Below, in pieces: positions 33,096 to 44,156 of a DNA stretch of 64,000 nt; position 1 is the first letter of the stretch; each line of letters begins with the position of its first letter. Where the stretch lies: NCBI GenBank assembly GCA_027422505.1, contig JAPQWV010000001.1:5270001-5334000 (forward strand). The letters are read 5' to 3'. Made by a program: the position numbers and the translations under genes. The notes beneath the pieces were generated by a model. That model made no database searches and was not told the origin of the DNA. It saw nothing but the letters and a program-made list of their open reading frames with translations. Source of the DNA: Craterostigma plantagineum (taxonomy: Eukaryota; Streptophyta; Magnoliopsida; Lamiales; Linderniaceae).

Positions 33096-33454
33096 TGTTG
33101 GGTAAGCTCAATCAAAATAAAAACAAAAGAAAAAAACAAATATAAACTAAGAATTTGAAAGTCACGCATGAAGTAGAGCCATTTGAAGGAAGAAAAAAAA
33201 AGTCTAAGATACGATCCTATAGACGAAATGAAAGATATGCGTGTGATTGTTTTTGTCTGCATTTACTTCATGTACTCTATATATATTTGCATGTATTAGA
33301 TATGTAAAGGGTGAGTGGAGAGATAAAGAAAAAAAGAGCTTCACTAACGCGTGAGCAAGTGAATAAGAAAATATTTTGCTCAGATAAATAATCGCCTCCC
33401 TCCACCAGTCCTTCTCTTCATTCGATCTCATATACACAAAAAATAAAAACAACA
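33096..33454 (+). repeat. Element L 3' LTR
   Basis: 359 bp from TGTTGG to ACAACA, uninterrupted, followed by the AACTT target duplication. It shows what the 5' LTR looked like before C1 inserted, including the single CTTCT. Confidence 0.93.
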
Positions 33455-34539
33455 AACTTGAGTTTCGACGCAGCAACCTAGTAACTTGACGTTTCTTTTG
33501 ATTGATCTGTGAGAGTATTATGACCTCGTTTACGAACTGTTCGACTTGCATCTCGTCATCTAGGTTCTTATTGACTAGTTTGGGCGTTTTTATTGCGACG
33601 ATTCGATTATCAGGTAATATACCTTTGTACACGATTGCAAAGCCGCCTTGACCGATGATATTATTGCTGTGGAAATTGTTAGTTGCTATCTGTAGCTCAG
33701 TTTCGCTGAAGATTATTGCTGCATCGGAGGATCTCATTTGGGAAAGCTTTTCTCGCAGAAGAATTCCACCGTTTTGTCGGAAGAACCTTTCCCTCATTCG
33801 ATTTAAGTTTCTTCGTTTGAGTTCCAAGTTCAACCAACAAGATGATAGCATCAGGACAACAATCCCTAAAGAAACCCCTATGTTTATTTTTTCGAAGCGC
33901 AAAACAAGCAAACAATAAGGTCATTACTATTTGCTCCACACATAAAATTAGCAGGGCTAAAAGAGGGCACGATCATATGCGTTATGAACTCTTAGTACAA
34001 GTGACTCGCCGCGAGAACAGCCTTTTGCGCCTTTTATTCCATCTCCCCGGTAACCCTTTGGACCCTTACAGGTAAAACTGCCTGGCGTGTTCTTACAGTA
34101 CTCGTTCCTCTCGCAGTTGTGGAGATTCAATTGGCATTCGTCTATATCTGCGCAGCAAGAAAGAAGTACGGTCAAGGCTGCATATTTTAATAGGCAAAAA
34201 CTAAATTCGATCCAACGAAAGAAGAAAAAGTCGTACCTTTACAACTATCAGTTGTTAGATATGGATTTCCTTGATAACCCGTGGAGCAAGAACATCGATA
34301 GCCATATGAATTGTCTGGCTTATAGCACTCTGAGCGTTCGCTTTTGAACGCATAGCTCGAATTATCCGTTTTCGCCTCTTCACAAGTTCCATTACCGATA
34401 GACCAATCGATAACCATCGGAAGCTTTTCGACGTTGCTCAAGCTCGTAATACTATTGGCCGAGAAGTTAACAGCCCTCTCCTCGGCAACGAAAGCGTAAC
34501 CACATCTGTTTAAATCTGAAACATTCGTGTAATTATCAT
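33455..34539 (-). pseudogene. WAK-A parts 2-3: end of exon 1, EGF exon, membrane segment and N-lobe of the kinase
   Basis: Minus strand. 34539-34237 encodes the second half of the WAK-associated extracellular domain (CGYAFVAEE, MVIDWSIGNGTCEEAKT, CSCSTGYQGNPYL). 34147 to about 33975 is an EGF-like exon, DIDECQLNLHNCERNEYCKN, in which the usual CKC is CKG. 33877-33455 has the membrane segment VSLGIVVLMLSSCWL and the kinase start FSETELQIATNNF, GQGGFAIVYKG, VAIK. The 89-base intron between the first two has GT...AG ends; the next donor looks degraded. A 2-base deletion near 33490 shifts the frame just before L. It joins 56307 upstream and 19911 downstream. Confidence 0.9.
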
Positions 34540-34854
34540 TGTTATCTTTGTATCTTACTGGTTTTGGTTTTTTGGAATAGAGGAGAAAGAAATATTTTTT
34601 GGTAAGAGAAGAGCGACAGAGGAGAGGAGTTTTGTAATTGTTATTTTATTATCACATGTCTCACTCCACTACATCATACCACGTTGATAATTTTATAGTA
34701 GCATATGGAATACTCTAGACAAAGTAACAAGTAGCAAACTAATAATATCTCGAGCATGTTCCAATAATTGCTCCTCGATATCAGGAGATGTCTGCATAAT
34801 ATACGAAGTGGTGTCTGCCATTAGTTTCAAATGAGAGCTTAATGATTTCTAACA
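34540..34854 (-). repeat. Copia X 3' LTR
   Basis: 315 bp. Its reverse complement matches the X 5' LTR at 56308-56622 with about seven differences. The host side carries ATGAT (minus strand), against ATGGT at the other end of X. Confidence 0.93.
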
Positions 34855-35233
34855 TCCCCGCCTAAGCTCGATTTTCCTTTTCCCGTACTCCAAGTTTGTT
34901 CTTCAGTTTTTCAAATGATTCTAACGATAGCGCCTTGGTTAATATATCAGCAACTTGTTCTCGGCTTGCAACGTATCCAACCTCTACTTCATCATTTTTC
35001 ACGTGCTCCCTAATCGAATGAAACCTGACATCTATGTGTTTGCTCCGTTCATGGTGAACCGGATTTTTTGTTAATTCGATGGCTGATTTATTATCGACGT
35101 AGATCTTGGTAGCTTTTCGTTGTTCCACTCCAACCTCTTTTAGTAGTCTACGTAGCAATATTGCATGACTCACACATGAAGACGCCGCCACGAATTCGGC
35201 TTCGCATGTCGATAAAGTTACTATCGACTGTTC
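34855..35233 (-). pseudogene. Copia X RNase H, C-terminal part, with polypurine tract
   Basis: The minus-strand frame 35233-34862 begins at TLSTCEAEFVAAASS. It continues with KIYVDNKSAIELTKNPVHHERSKHIDVRFH and VADILTKAL, the end of a copia RNase H. It is the missing end of the frame that stops at WASKK near 60313. The sequence between the stop and the LTR (34855-34861) belongs to a polypurine tract (minus TAGGCGGGGA). Confidence 0.93.
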
Positions 35234-35870
35234 TGTTGGGAATGGTGGTGGGCCCCGCGGTGGTCAGTGGGCCCCGCAGCGGAACAGGTCTTGGTTTGGC
35301 TCGGTACGATGATCGGGAGAAGTGGGACCCACAGGGTAAATTTGGTGGGACCCGCACAGTAACTACCACGGTAAAAATAAAATTACCGTAAGGTAAGAAA
35401 AACACCAGAACTTTAACGTGGAAAACCCTCTGTTAACGAAGAGGGAAAAACCACGGCCGAGTCGGCAAAATCTTCACTATAGTAAAAATTACAACCCTCG
35501 AATTTTTACTATCTCACTTTTACCACTCGTGTTTACCTCACACCTCTCTGTGGATGTGGAACCCTATCAGTTTCTACCTGAACTGATATCCTCTCAATTC
35601 ACTCGAACTACTTCTCTCTCTATATAGTAAAACTCGAATGAGCTTGTGATGATAATAACTGAAGAATCACCAGCCTATTTATAGATGTCTTCAGCTCTTC
35701 TGGACCGCTCGAAACGGGTGGCCAAGAATGCGCCGCGTCGCCCTTCAATATCAGCCGTTCAGTAAATTATTATAATATATAAAATAATATTATAATAAAA
35801 TATTATATTATTATTTTATTTAATTTTCTTCTTTGGTGGGCTGATGCATGTGGCTGGAAAAATGCCAACA
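35234..35870 (-). repeat. Copia Y 3' LTR
   Basis: On the minus strand it runs from TGTTGGCATTTTTCC to CCCAACA. It contains a very AT-rich stretch (about 35763-35825), where the inversion cut the other LTR. Confidence 0.94.
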
Positions 35871-35888
35871 ATTCTCCCCCTCCAGCCC
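35871..35888 (-). promoter_or_regulatory. Copia Y polypurine tract
   Basis: Minus-strand GGCTGGAGGGGGAGAAT lies directly before the 3' LTR. Confidence 0.85.
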
Positions 35889-35929
35889 CATTCGTTATTT
35901 GCGGGGGAGATCTCCTACCGCTTAAGCGA

Positions 35930-38900
35930 TAGCCCATGCCGGCGTGCCCGGAGCAGAACTCTGTCTTCTCCTTGGGAATAACCTTCGTCAGAATGTCCGC
36001 AACATTCTTGTCTGTGTGGATCTTCTGTAGCTTGAACGCTTTCTCCTCAATAGCCAGTCTGAGCCAATGATAACGAACGTCGATGTGTTTCGTCCTCGAG
36101 TGATACATAGTATTCTTGCTCAAGTCCAAAGCACTTTGACTATCGCAAAATATTATGTACTCCTCCTGCTGAATTCCCAACTCCTGAAGAAATCTCTTCA
36201 ACCAAAGCATCTCCTTTCCAGCTTCCGTTGCTGCAACATACTCCGCTTCAGTAGTTGATAAAGAAACACATTTTTGTAACCTCGACTGCCATGAGATAGC
36301 TCCCCCTGAGAACGTAAATATGTATCCCGACGTCGACTTTCTGCTGTCGAGATCACCGTCCATATCAGCATCCGTATAGCCTGTAGGAAAACATTTACCA
36401 CTTCCAAACGTTAGGCATAATTTGGAAGTTCCTCTCAGGTACGTCATGATCCACTTCACTGCTCCCCAATGTGACTTCCCGGGATTCGATAGAAATCGAC
36501 TCACAACGCCAACTGCGTGAGGGATATCTGGCCTTGTACACACCATGGCGTACATCAAACTTCCGACCGCCGATGAATATGGAACATCTGGAACATCTTC
36601 TCCGTCTTCATTTGTTGATGGACCGAATTTCTTTTGCAACTGAAAGTGTGCGGCAAGTGGCGTGCTAACTGGCTTTGCATCCTTCATATTGAACCTCTCT
36701 AGAACTCGTTCAATATAGCGCTCCTGGGATAACCACAATTTCCCAGCTTTCCGATCTCGGATAATCTCCATTCCGAGAATCCGCTTTGCCGAATCCAAAT
36801 CCTTCATGTCAAACGTCTTTGACAAATCTTTCTTCAACCTGCTAATCATCTCTGCATCTTGTCCGACAATTAGCATATCATCAACATACAGGAGAAGAAT
36901 GATAAATTTACCGTTAGAGTATCTCCGGACGTAAACACATGGATCTGCATCTGTTTTCTTGAACCCCTGACGCACCATGAAAGAATCAAACTTTTTGTAC
37001 CACTGCCGTGGAGCTTGTTCAGACCGTACAAGCTTTTCTTTAGTCGGCAGACCATGTCCTCTTTACCTCTAACCTCGAACCCTTCTGGTTGTTCCATATA
37101 TTTCTCCTCATCAAGATCACCATGCAAGAATGCGGTCTTCACGTCGAGTTGCTCCAAGTGAAGATCCATAGTAGCAGCTAGTCCCAGTATGACTCTGATT
37201 GAACTCATCTTCACGACCGGTGAAAATATCTCGTCAAAGTCGATCCCCTTCCTCTGAGTGAAACCTTTGACCACTAATCGAGCCTTGTATCTGACCAGCT
37301 TGCCATCATCCTTCTTCAATTTGTACACCCATTTGTTCTTGAGTGTTTCTTTCCTTTCGGCAATTGAACAGCTCGTACGTATCATTCTTCTTCAGAGAAT
37401 ACATCTCCTCTTGCATGGCCTTTGTCCAACAATCTTTGTCCCTACAAGATTGTACTTCCTGGAAGCTCTCTGGCTCCCCCTCGTCAGTAATCAAAATATA
37501 ATCAGAACTCGGATACCTCGTAGAGGGTTGGCGTTCCCTGGTTGACCTTCTTAGCTGAGGTTCAACTACTTCTTGCACATCTGAAGGCTCCCCCTGCTCA
37601 GTACCTTCAGTGTGTTCATCTACGACAGGCTCATCATCATCAATGGCTGGCTCTTCTGGTTCAGGTTCTGATTGCTGCATTCCTTCCTCCGTGGCACCGT
37701 AAAATGGAATGCTGACTGGTGTATCACCTACACCGCCACCTGTAGATTTCGTTACATCCACGTCTGAGTCGCCCATGGTCTCATGCTCATGGAATACTAC
37801 GTCGCGACTTCGAACAGTCTTCTTCTTCTTTGGATCCCAAAGTCTGTAGCCGAACTCCTCGTCTCCGTACCCAACAAAGATGCAAGGATTTGATTTATCA
37901 TCGAGCTTCGATCTTTCCTCCTTCGGTACATGCATGAACGCCTTGCAGCCAAACACTCTCAAATGTGAATATGAGATGTCTCTACCGGTCCACACATTCT
38001 CTGGTATATCAAAATCCAACGCCGATGAAGGTAGTCGGTTGATAAGATAGACTGCAGTGTTGACAGCTTCCCCCCAAAATGACTTAGATAAATTGGCCAT
38101 CTTGAGCATCGCTCGGACTCTCTCCATAATGGTTCGGTTCATTCTCTCCGCGACACCATTTTGCTGAGGAGTGCCAGGAACTGTCTTCTCATGCCTAATG
38201 CCCTGCTTCGTGGAATAATCTCTGAACTCTCGAGAGATGTATTCACCACCAATATCTGTGCGAAGACACTTTAGAGGCATTCGCGTTTCTCTTTCCGCCA
38301 TCGCATGGAACTTCTTAAAATAGTATAACACCTGGTCCTTCGTTCGCAACAGATATACCCAGGTCTTGCGAGACGCATCATCAATGAAGGTCAGAAAATA
38401 TTTACTGCCTCCCAGAGATTCGACTTCCATGGGCCCGCATACGTCAGAGTGTACCAACTCCAACTTCTTCATTCGCCTGGTTAAGTTCTTTGCGAATGAA
38501 ACTCTATATTGCTTCCCAAATAAACAATAATCACAGGGGTTCAGCGCTTTCTCCTTGGCTACTGGTATGAGGGACTTTCTAGCCAAGACATTCAACCCCT
38601 TCTCTCCAACGTGTGCCAGCCGTCTGTGCCACAAATTTGCAGAAGCATCATCTTCAACTGCATTCAGTTGGTTAGCACATATCATTCCGTGCATCTTGTA
38701 CAACGAGCAACATAGTTTTCCTCTCGCTACCACCAACAATCCCTTGGTGAGTTTCCAGTTGCTATTCGCCATCTCATGATAGTATCCTTCGTTGTCCAGC
38801 ACCTTCACAGAAATCAGGTTGAGACGCAGGTCTGGTATGTGTCGCACATCTTTCAGCCGTAATGTGCACCCTACGCTCGTCTGGATACAGATATCACCGA

Positions 38901-39890
38901 TCCCCACTATTTGAGAAACACTTTGGTTACCCATCTTGGTGGTGCCAAAGTTTCTTGCCTTGTATGTGGAGAAGTATTCACGCCTTGGAACACAATGGTA
39001 GGAGGCACCAGAGTCCACTACCCATTCGGTGCTTGCATCCGCAACATGACAGCAGTCTGCTTCATTCACCAGAGTAACCTCTCCACCATCGTTGGAGGCG
39101 ATTGCAGACTTATTCTTCTCATCATCTTGTTTCTGCTTTTTGTTGAGAAGTCTACAGTTTCTTTGTAAGTGGCCAATTTTTCCACAATGGTAGCACTTCC
39201 TCATCTCCATGGACTTGGATCTATCTTTCGACTTGTCGTATCCTTTTGGTCCTCTACTCTTGCTCCGACCCCTATTCTCCATGACAAGGGCCTGACTTCC
39301 CGTATTGGTACTGGCAGCATCCTTCCGTCGTATCTCTTCATTGTAGAGTCTATTTTTCACCATCTCCATCGTGACTTTACCACTTGGTGCGGAGTTAGTG
39401 AGCGATACCACCAACGTATCCCAGCTATCAGGTAGAGATCCCAATAGTAGACATGCTTGTAGCTCATCATCAAGGACTAGACCGGCACTTGTGAGTTGAG
39501 TTACCAGTCCTTCGAAGTCGTTCAGATGTTCAGCAACTGATCGTCCCTCGTTCAGCTTCACATTCATGAGTTTCCGCATCATGAATACCTTGCTCAGCGC
39601 ATTTGTCACCTCGTACATACCCTCCAATTTCGTCCAGAGTTTGTAGGGGTCTGTCTCATTTCGGACGTGGTGTAGAGGCTTATGTCCACCCATTGGCGGA
39701 TCACAGCTAGCGTCTTTCTTTGCAATTTCTTCCATAGGTCAGCATTCCCACCTTCAGGCATTTTGCTTTTATTTTCGATTGGTTCATGGAGGTCTTTGCA
39801 ATAAAGGTAATCCTCCATCCTTGATTTCCATATGGAGTAATTCGTTGCTGTCAGCTTGATCATTCCTCCGTCGTTTTCCACGGCCGTCAA
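35930..39890 (-). pseudogene. Copia Y gag-pol with frameshifts
   Basis: Gag starts at 39890 (KLTATNYSIWKSRMEDYL) and shifts frame near 39735. The long frame 39735-37306 has zinc knuckle CYHCGKIGHLQRNC, protease WVVDSGASYHCVP and integrase (HRRLAHVGEKG, CDYCLFGKQ, LVHSDVCGP, DDASRKTWVY, GTPQQNGVAERMNRT). Frame changes near 37340 and 36990 separate RT parts 37385-36870 (LEQLDVKTAFLHGDLDEE) and 36978 onward (LLYVDDMLIVG). RNase H follows (GYTDADMDGDLDSRKSTSGY, FCDSQSALDLSKNTMYHSRTKHI). One integrase motif reads TDIGGEY instead of TDNGGEY. Confidence 0.94.
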
Positions 39891-39970
39891 AATCTACCGG
39901 CAACCTATTAGTATCTTTTCTGATGTGGAAGATCAGTCAAAGCTGCAACCACAGAGCATACTCAGAATAC

Positions 39971-39989
39971 TATCAGGCTCTGATACCAC
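39971..39989 (-). promoter_or_regulatory. Copia Y primer binding site
   Basis: Minus-strand TGGTATCAGAGCC, two bases after the 5' LTR. Confidence 0.9.
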
Positions 39990-39991
39990 TT

Positions 39992-40554
39992 GTTGGGAAT
40001 GGTGGTGGGCCCCGGGGTGGTCAGTGGGCCCCGCAGCGGAACAGGTCTCAGTTTGGCTCGGTACGATGATCAGGAGAAGTGGGACCCACAGGGTAAATTT
40101 GGTGGGACCCGCACAGTAACTACCACGGTAAAAATAAGATTACCGTACGGTAAGAAAAACACCAGAACTTTAACGTGGAAAACCCTCTGTTAACGAAGAG
40201 GGAAAAACCACGGCCGAGTCGGCAAAATCTTCACTATAGTAAAAATTACAACCCTCGAATTTTTACGATCTCACTTTTACCACTCGTGTTTACCTCACAC
40301 CTCTCTGTGGATGTGGAACCCTATCAGTTTCTACCTGAACTGATATCCTCTCAATTCACTCGAACTACTTCTCTCTCTATATAGTAAAACTCGAATGAGC
40401 TTGTGATGATAATAACTGAAGAATCACCAGCCTATTTATATGTCTTCAGCTCTTCTGGACCGCTCGAAACGGGTGGCCAGGAATGCGCCGCGTCGTCCTT
40501 CAATATCAGCCGTTCATTAAATTATTATAATATATAAAATAATATTATAATAAA
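39992..40554 (-). repeat. Copia Y 5' LTR, truncated at the inversion junction
   Basis: It matches the 3' LTR up to ATAATAAA at 40554. Unrelated copia Z gag sequence (TACCACATGG) then starts. Confidence 0.93.
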
Positions 40555-42760
40555 TACCACATGGCATCATAAAGGAAGAGGCGGTTCAAATCATATGAGA
40601 GGAAGAGGACGAGGCCATCCAAGTCAATTTAAGCCTAATGGTGGAAACTCAAATCAACAAGCCGACTGCCGAATTTGCAAGAAAATGAATCACGACACAA
40701 AAGATTGTCGGTTCAAGTGCAAGAAGTGCCGAAACACCAACCATTCTCAAAGAGACTGTTGGTATCAACAAAAACAGGAGAAAGATGAAGCAAATTTCAA
40801 CAAGACAAAAGCTGTACCGAATAAAACACCATTTGAAGCTTGGCATAAGAGGAAACCCGTTGTTGTCACATGAGATTTTTGGAAGCACTGGCTATTCACA
40901 TATCTCAACACCAAATCGAGACAAGCTCGACACGAAAGGTGAAAAAGTCATATTTATTGGTTATAGCGATGAGTCCAAAGGCTATGGTCTTTATAATCCT
41001 CTAAATTGCAAGCTCGTTATTTCGAGAGATGTAATATTTGATGAAATGGCTCAATGGAGCTGGGGAGAAAATCCTCACAACAATTTTCTTCAAATGATTT
41101 TTTGAACCAACCAAAGGCGAAATAAAAGATGTAGTAGCAACTCCACCTCAAAGTCCCGGACCTTCTTTATCAAATTTCGGAGGAGAAAACTCAGATTCGC
41201 CAGTAAGAAAAACTCGCTCTTTAAGAAATATTTATGAAACTTGCGTATTTGCTTTCTCCACAGTTGAGCCAAGTAGCTTCGAAGTTGCTGCAAAACAAGA
41301 CGTGTGGATCGCTATGGAAGAGGAAATCGTAATGATCGAAAAGATCAAAACTTGGGAATTGGTGAACCTACCGGAGCATAAAGATGTAATTGGTCTCAAA
41401 TGGATTTTCAAAACGAAACTACTCGAAGATGAAAGCATACAGAAACATAAGGCTCGACTTGTTGCAAAGGGATTCGCTCAACAACCAAGAGTGGACTTCA
41501 ACGAGACTTTTGCACCTGTTGTCCGAATGAGACTATTCGACTAGTACTTGCTCTTGCAGCACAACTAGAACTACAAGTATTTCAACTTGACGTCAAATCA
41601 GCCTTTCTATATGGTGAGCTCGACTAGGAAATCTACGTGCAACAACCTCAAGGATTCGAGAGGAAAAGAAGATAAAGTATATCGACTCAAAAAAAATGCT
41701 ATACGGATTGAAGCAAGCTCCGCGAGCATGGAACAAAAAAATTGACGGATATTTTCAAAAGAATGGATTTTCTCAAAGTCCAACGTTCATTCTCTATATG
41801 TGAAGAAAAATGGTGAGAATTTTATGATCGTATGCATATATGTTGATGATCTTATCTATTTAGGAACCAAAGAATCTGAGGTCGAAGCTTTTAAAAGAAA
41901 TATGATGAACGAGTTCGAGATGACAGATTTAAGAGCGATGAAGTACTTTCTCGGAATGGTAAAACAATTCAAAGGTGAAATATTCATTTCTCAAGAGAAA
42001 TATACAGAAGATGTTTTGAAAAAATTTCGTATGGAAAACAGCAAGCCTGTTTCTACTCCCATGTCTGTCAAAGATAAATTTTTGAAATCTAATGGAGCTG
42101 CGAAAGTTGATGGTAAAATATTTCGAAGTCTCGTTGGCTCTCTGATCTATCTCACAAACACAAGGCTAGACATTGTGTATGCCGTTAGTTTGATCTCCAG
42201 ATTCATGAACGGGCCAAGTCAAATTCATTTTTCAGCGGCTAAGAGAGTTCTTCGTTATCTTCAAGGTAGCAAAAATCAGGGCATCAGGTATGTAAAAGAG
42301 AGAAAAAATAATCTGATCGGATTTACTGACAGTGATTGGGCAGGTTCTTTAGATAATCGAAAGAGTACTTCGGGATACTTATTTTGCATGGGCACTAATA
42401 TAATTACCTGGAGTTCGAAAAAGCAAAAGACGGTCGCACTCTCTGCAGCGGAAGCTGAATATCCACCGACACTACTTGCGAGGCGATATGGTTGCGTAGA
42501 CTTCTAGCAGATTTACAGCAAGTTCAAGAACAACCTACAATACTTTATTGTGACAATATATCGACCATTGCTATGACTAAAAATCCGGTGTTCCATTCAA
42601 GGGCAAAACATCCATCATTTCGTCAGAGATATGGTAAGCAAAGGAGAGATCATTTTGGAGTTCGTCAGCACAAATGATCAAGCTGCAGTTACAAAAGCTA
42701 TTTCTACGGAGAAATTTCAGAAGATCAAGGATGAGCTGAATATTGCAAAATTAAGAGGGA
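40555..42760 (+). pseudogene. Copia Z gag end, integrase remnant, RT and RNase H
   Basis: Gag C-terminus with an Arg/Gly-rich stretch and two knuckles, CRICKKMNHDTKDC and CKKCRNTNHSQRDC (40595-40770). Next comes AVPNKTPFEAWHKRKP (about 40812-40858), a C-terminal integrase segment, so gag is joined directly to late integrase. RT follows with frame breaks at 41302-41544 and 41545-41790 and then 41800 onward (VCIYVDDLIYLG). RNase H follows (GFTDSDWAGSLDNRKSTSGY, LYCDNISTIAMTKNPVFHSRAK) to about 42700. Inactive. Confidence 0.9.
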
Positions 42761-42761
42761 G

Positions 42762-43023
42762 TGTTGAAAGTTCTAATTTGCAACTACTAATGCATGTGAA
42801 CAAGACCACAATTGGACAAGCCAACAAACATTATCTAGACAAGACATGGTCAGGCAAGAAAGGCAAAAAGAAAAGCAACATCCATGTTTGTCAATTATGT
42901 GTAGCTAGCTTGTCTACTTAGCATCTATATAAATGTATGCATCTCGTTCAATATTATTGAGTAAGAAAAGCATTATCAACTGAGAAAGTGCCGAAGTACT
43001 ACTTCTCTCCTTTATCTCCAACA
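42762..43023 (+). repeat. Copia Z 3' LTR
   Basis: 262 bp from TGTTGAAAGT to CTCCAACA. Its reverse complement matches 61342-61604. A purine run, TTAAGAGGGAG, precedes it. Confidence 0.92.
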
Positions 43024-43945
43024 CTGGTTAGATCTGTAATAGCAGTCTGCACCACAAATAAAGATTCTTTTCTTGGATCATGGACGTAGGACTGATTACA
43101 ATCCAAACCACGTTAAACGGTTGTCTTGCAAAATTCTATTTCGTAGTTCGTTCAAATTTTTACGTGGTATCAGAGCGATTGCTCTTAATCTGCGCAACTT
43201 GAAGATCGATTTCACACTTGAGAATTGATTGATAATCAATTGGAATCAAGATGTCAGATTCAATTCCGCACAAGCTTCAAGCAGTAATTCCATGGCTTCG
43301 CTCGCTAACGATCCTTATTTCCTCAATCCAAATGATACATCAGGGCAACTTCGTGTTCATGAGCTGCTAGTTGGCGACAATTACATGACTTGGAGCAGAG
43401 CTATGATTATTGCGCTCACGGGAAGAAACAAATAAGGCATTGTGAATGGATAACTCATTGCGCCACCAGCTATAAATGAGGACAAGGTTAGTGCCTGGAA
43501 AAGGAACAATAATATCGTGATTTCTTGGATATTGAATGTTGTTTCGAAGGAGATATCGGCTAGTATACTCTATAGTTCGACAGCTCGTGAAGTTTAGATT
43601 GATTTACAAGAAAGATTTGGTCAGACAAATCGACCAAGAATTCTCCAGCTTAAGAAGGATCTAGTCAATCTAGCTCAGGGCGCAAACAATATTCCAGTTT
43701 ATTTTACCAAGCATAAGACACTTTGGGATGAATTGTCAAGTTACCGGCCATCTTGTCAGTGCCTCTGTGGCGGCATCAATCCTATCAAAGCGCACCTTGA
43801 GGAAGAATATGTTCTCACTTTTCTGATGAGATTGAATGATTCATACTCGCAGGTCAGCAGACAGATCTTACTCATGGACCCTTTCCCATCCATTAAGACT
43901 CTTCGCATTGTTGATCCAAGAAGAAAAGCAAAGAACTATGGTTGC
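43024..43945 (+). mobile_element. Copia V remnant: LTR end, primer site and gag fragment
   Basis: After the Z insertion point comes the end of another LTR (to about 43164) and a perfect tRNA-Met site at 43165-43177. A gag fragment (43229-43945, stops inside) then follows. It resembles copia W gag: SLANDPYFLNPNDTSGQLRVHELLVGDNYMTWSRAM against W SLASDPYYLSGNDTAGH. Homology ends near 43945, at LLIQEEKQR. Z inserted into its LTR. Confidence 0.8.
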
Positions 43946-44079
43946 TGGACATCCTCCTTGGGGAAGAAATTGGGAATATGTATTGAAAATAATTCATGAC
44001 ATTCACAGTTTAGCTTGGTGGAATAAGATGTTACCTTTTTGTCGGATTGTTGTTGGCATCGTTTTAAACCCTCTGCAGG

Positions 44080-44156
44080 TTTCCTATTGAAGAAAAGTGC
44101 AAAAAATAATGGATGGAGTAAAAGGTGGTTCGTCTTGAATGAAAAAACGGGAAAAG
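44080..44156 (+). pseudogene. Orphan exon of a dynamin-like PH domain (DRP2-type)
   Basis: The segment reads GFLLKKSAKNNGWSKRWFVLNEKTGK. This matches my memory of the first strands of the pleckstrin-homology domain of plant dynamin-related proteins 2 (vesicle scission at the plasma membrane). It is bounded by a pyrimidine-rich acceptor (CCTCTGCAG) and a donor (GTGAGAAC), so it looks like one true exon with flanking intron sequence. No neighbouring exon is seen before 43945 or after 44230. It is a stranded or captured gene fragment, not a gene. Confidence 0.5.

Larger units (their letters stand above)
19912..33454 (+). mobile_element. Element L: non-autonomous LTR retrotransposon in the WAK-A kinase exon
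   Basis: It begins TGTTGG and ends ACAACA, with target duplication AACTT at 19907-19911 and 33455-33459. It has direct LTRs, a perfect tRNA-Met primer site and a polypurine tract. Removing the later insertions C1 (in the 5' LTR) and C2 (in the body) leaves about 2.2 kb: two LTRs of roughly 360-375 bp and about 1.5 kb internal. That interior is one reading frame with no protease, RT or integrase motifs. Its movement must have depended on enzymes from another element. Confidence 0.9.
35234..40554 (-). mobile_element. Copia Y (Tork-like) inserted in copia X; 5' LTR cut by the inversion
   Basis: The 3' LTR is complete (35234-35870, 637 bp). The 5' LTR (39992-40554) lacks its first 75 or so bases, which lie at 60314-60388 on the other strand. 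The two differ at about ten of 560 positions. Primer site and gag-pol are in copia order on the minus strand. The flanks in X are GAAAC and GAAC, an imperfect target duplication in a WASKK-Q-SIVTLS RNase H reading. Confidence 0.94.
40555..43023 (+). mobile_element. Copia Z, 3' part (inverted block)
   Basis: It starts in mid-gag and runs to a 262-bp 3' LTR. The rest of Z (LTR, primer site, gag start) is on the minus strand at 60389-61604. Between gag and pol a large internal deletion removed protease and most of integrase. Outer flanks are CTGGT here and CTGCT (minus) at 61605-61609, a near-match target duplication. Confidence 0.9.

Noticed and set aside
33204..33911. Minus-strand 235-codon frame starting in WAK-A and ending in element L
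   Set aside because: A frameshift followed by L LTR sequence gives a false C-terminal half; only the N-terminal part is WAK-like.
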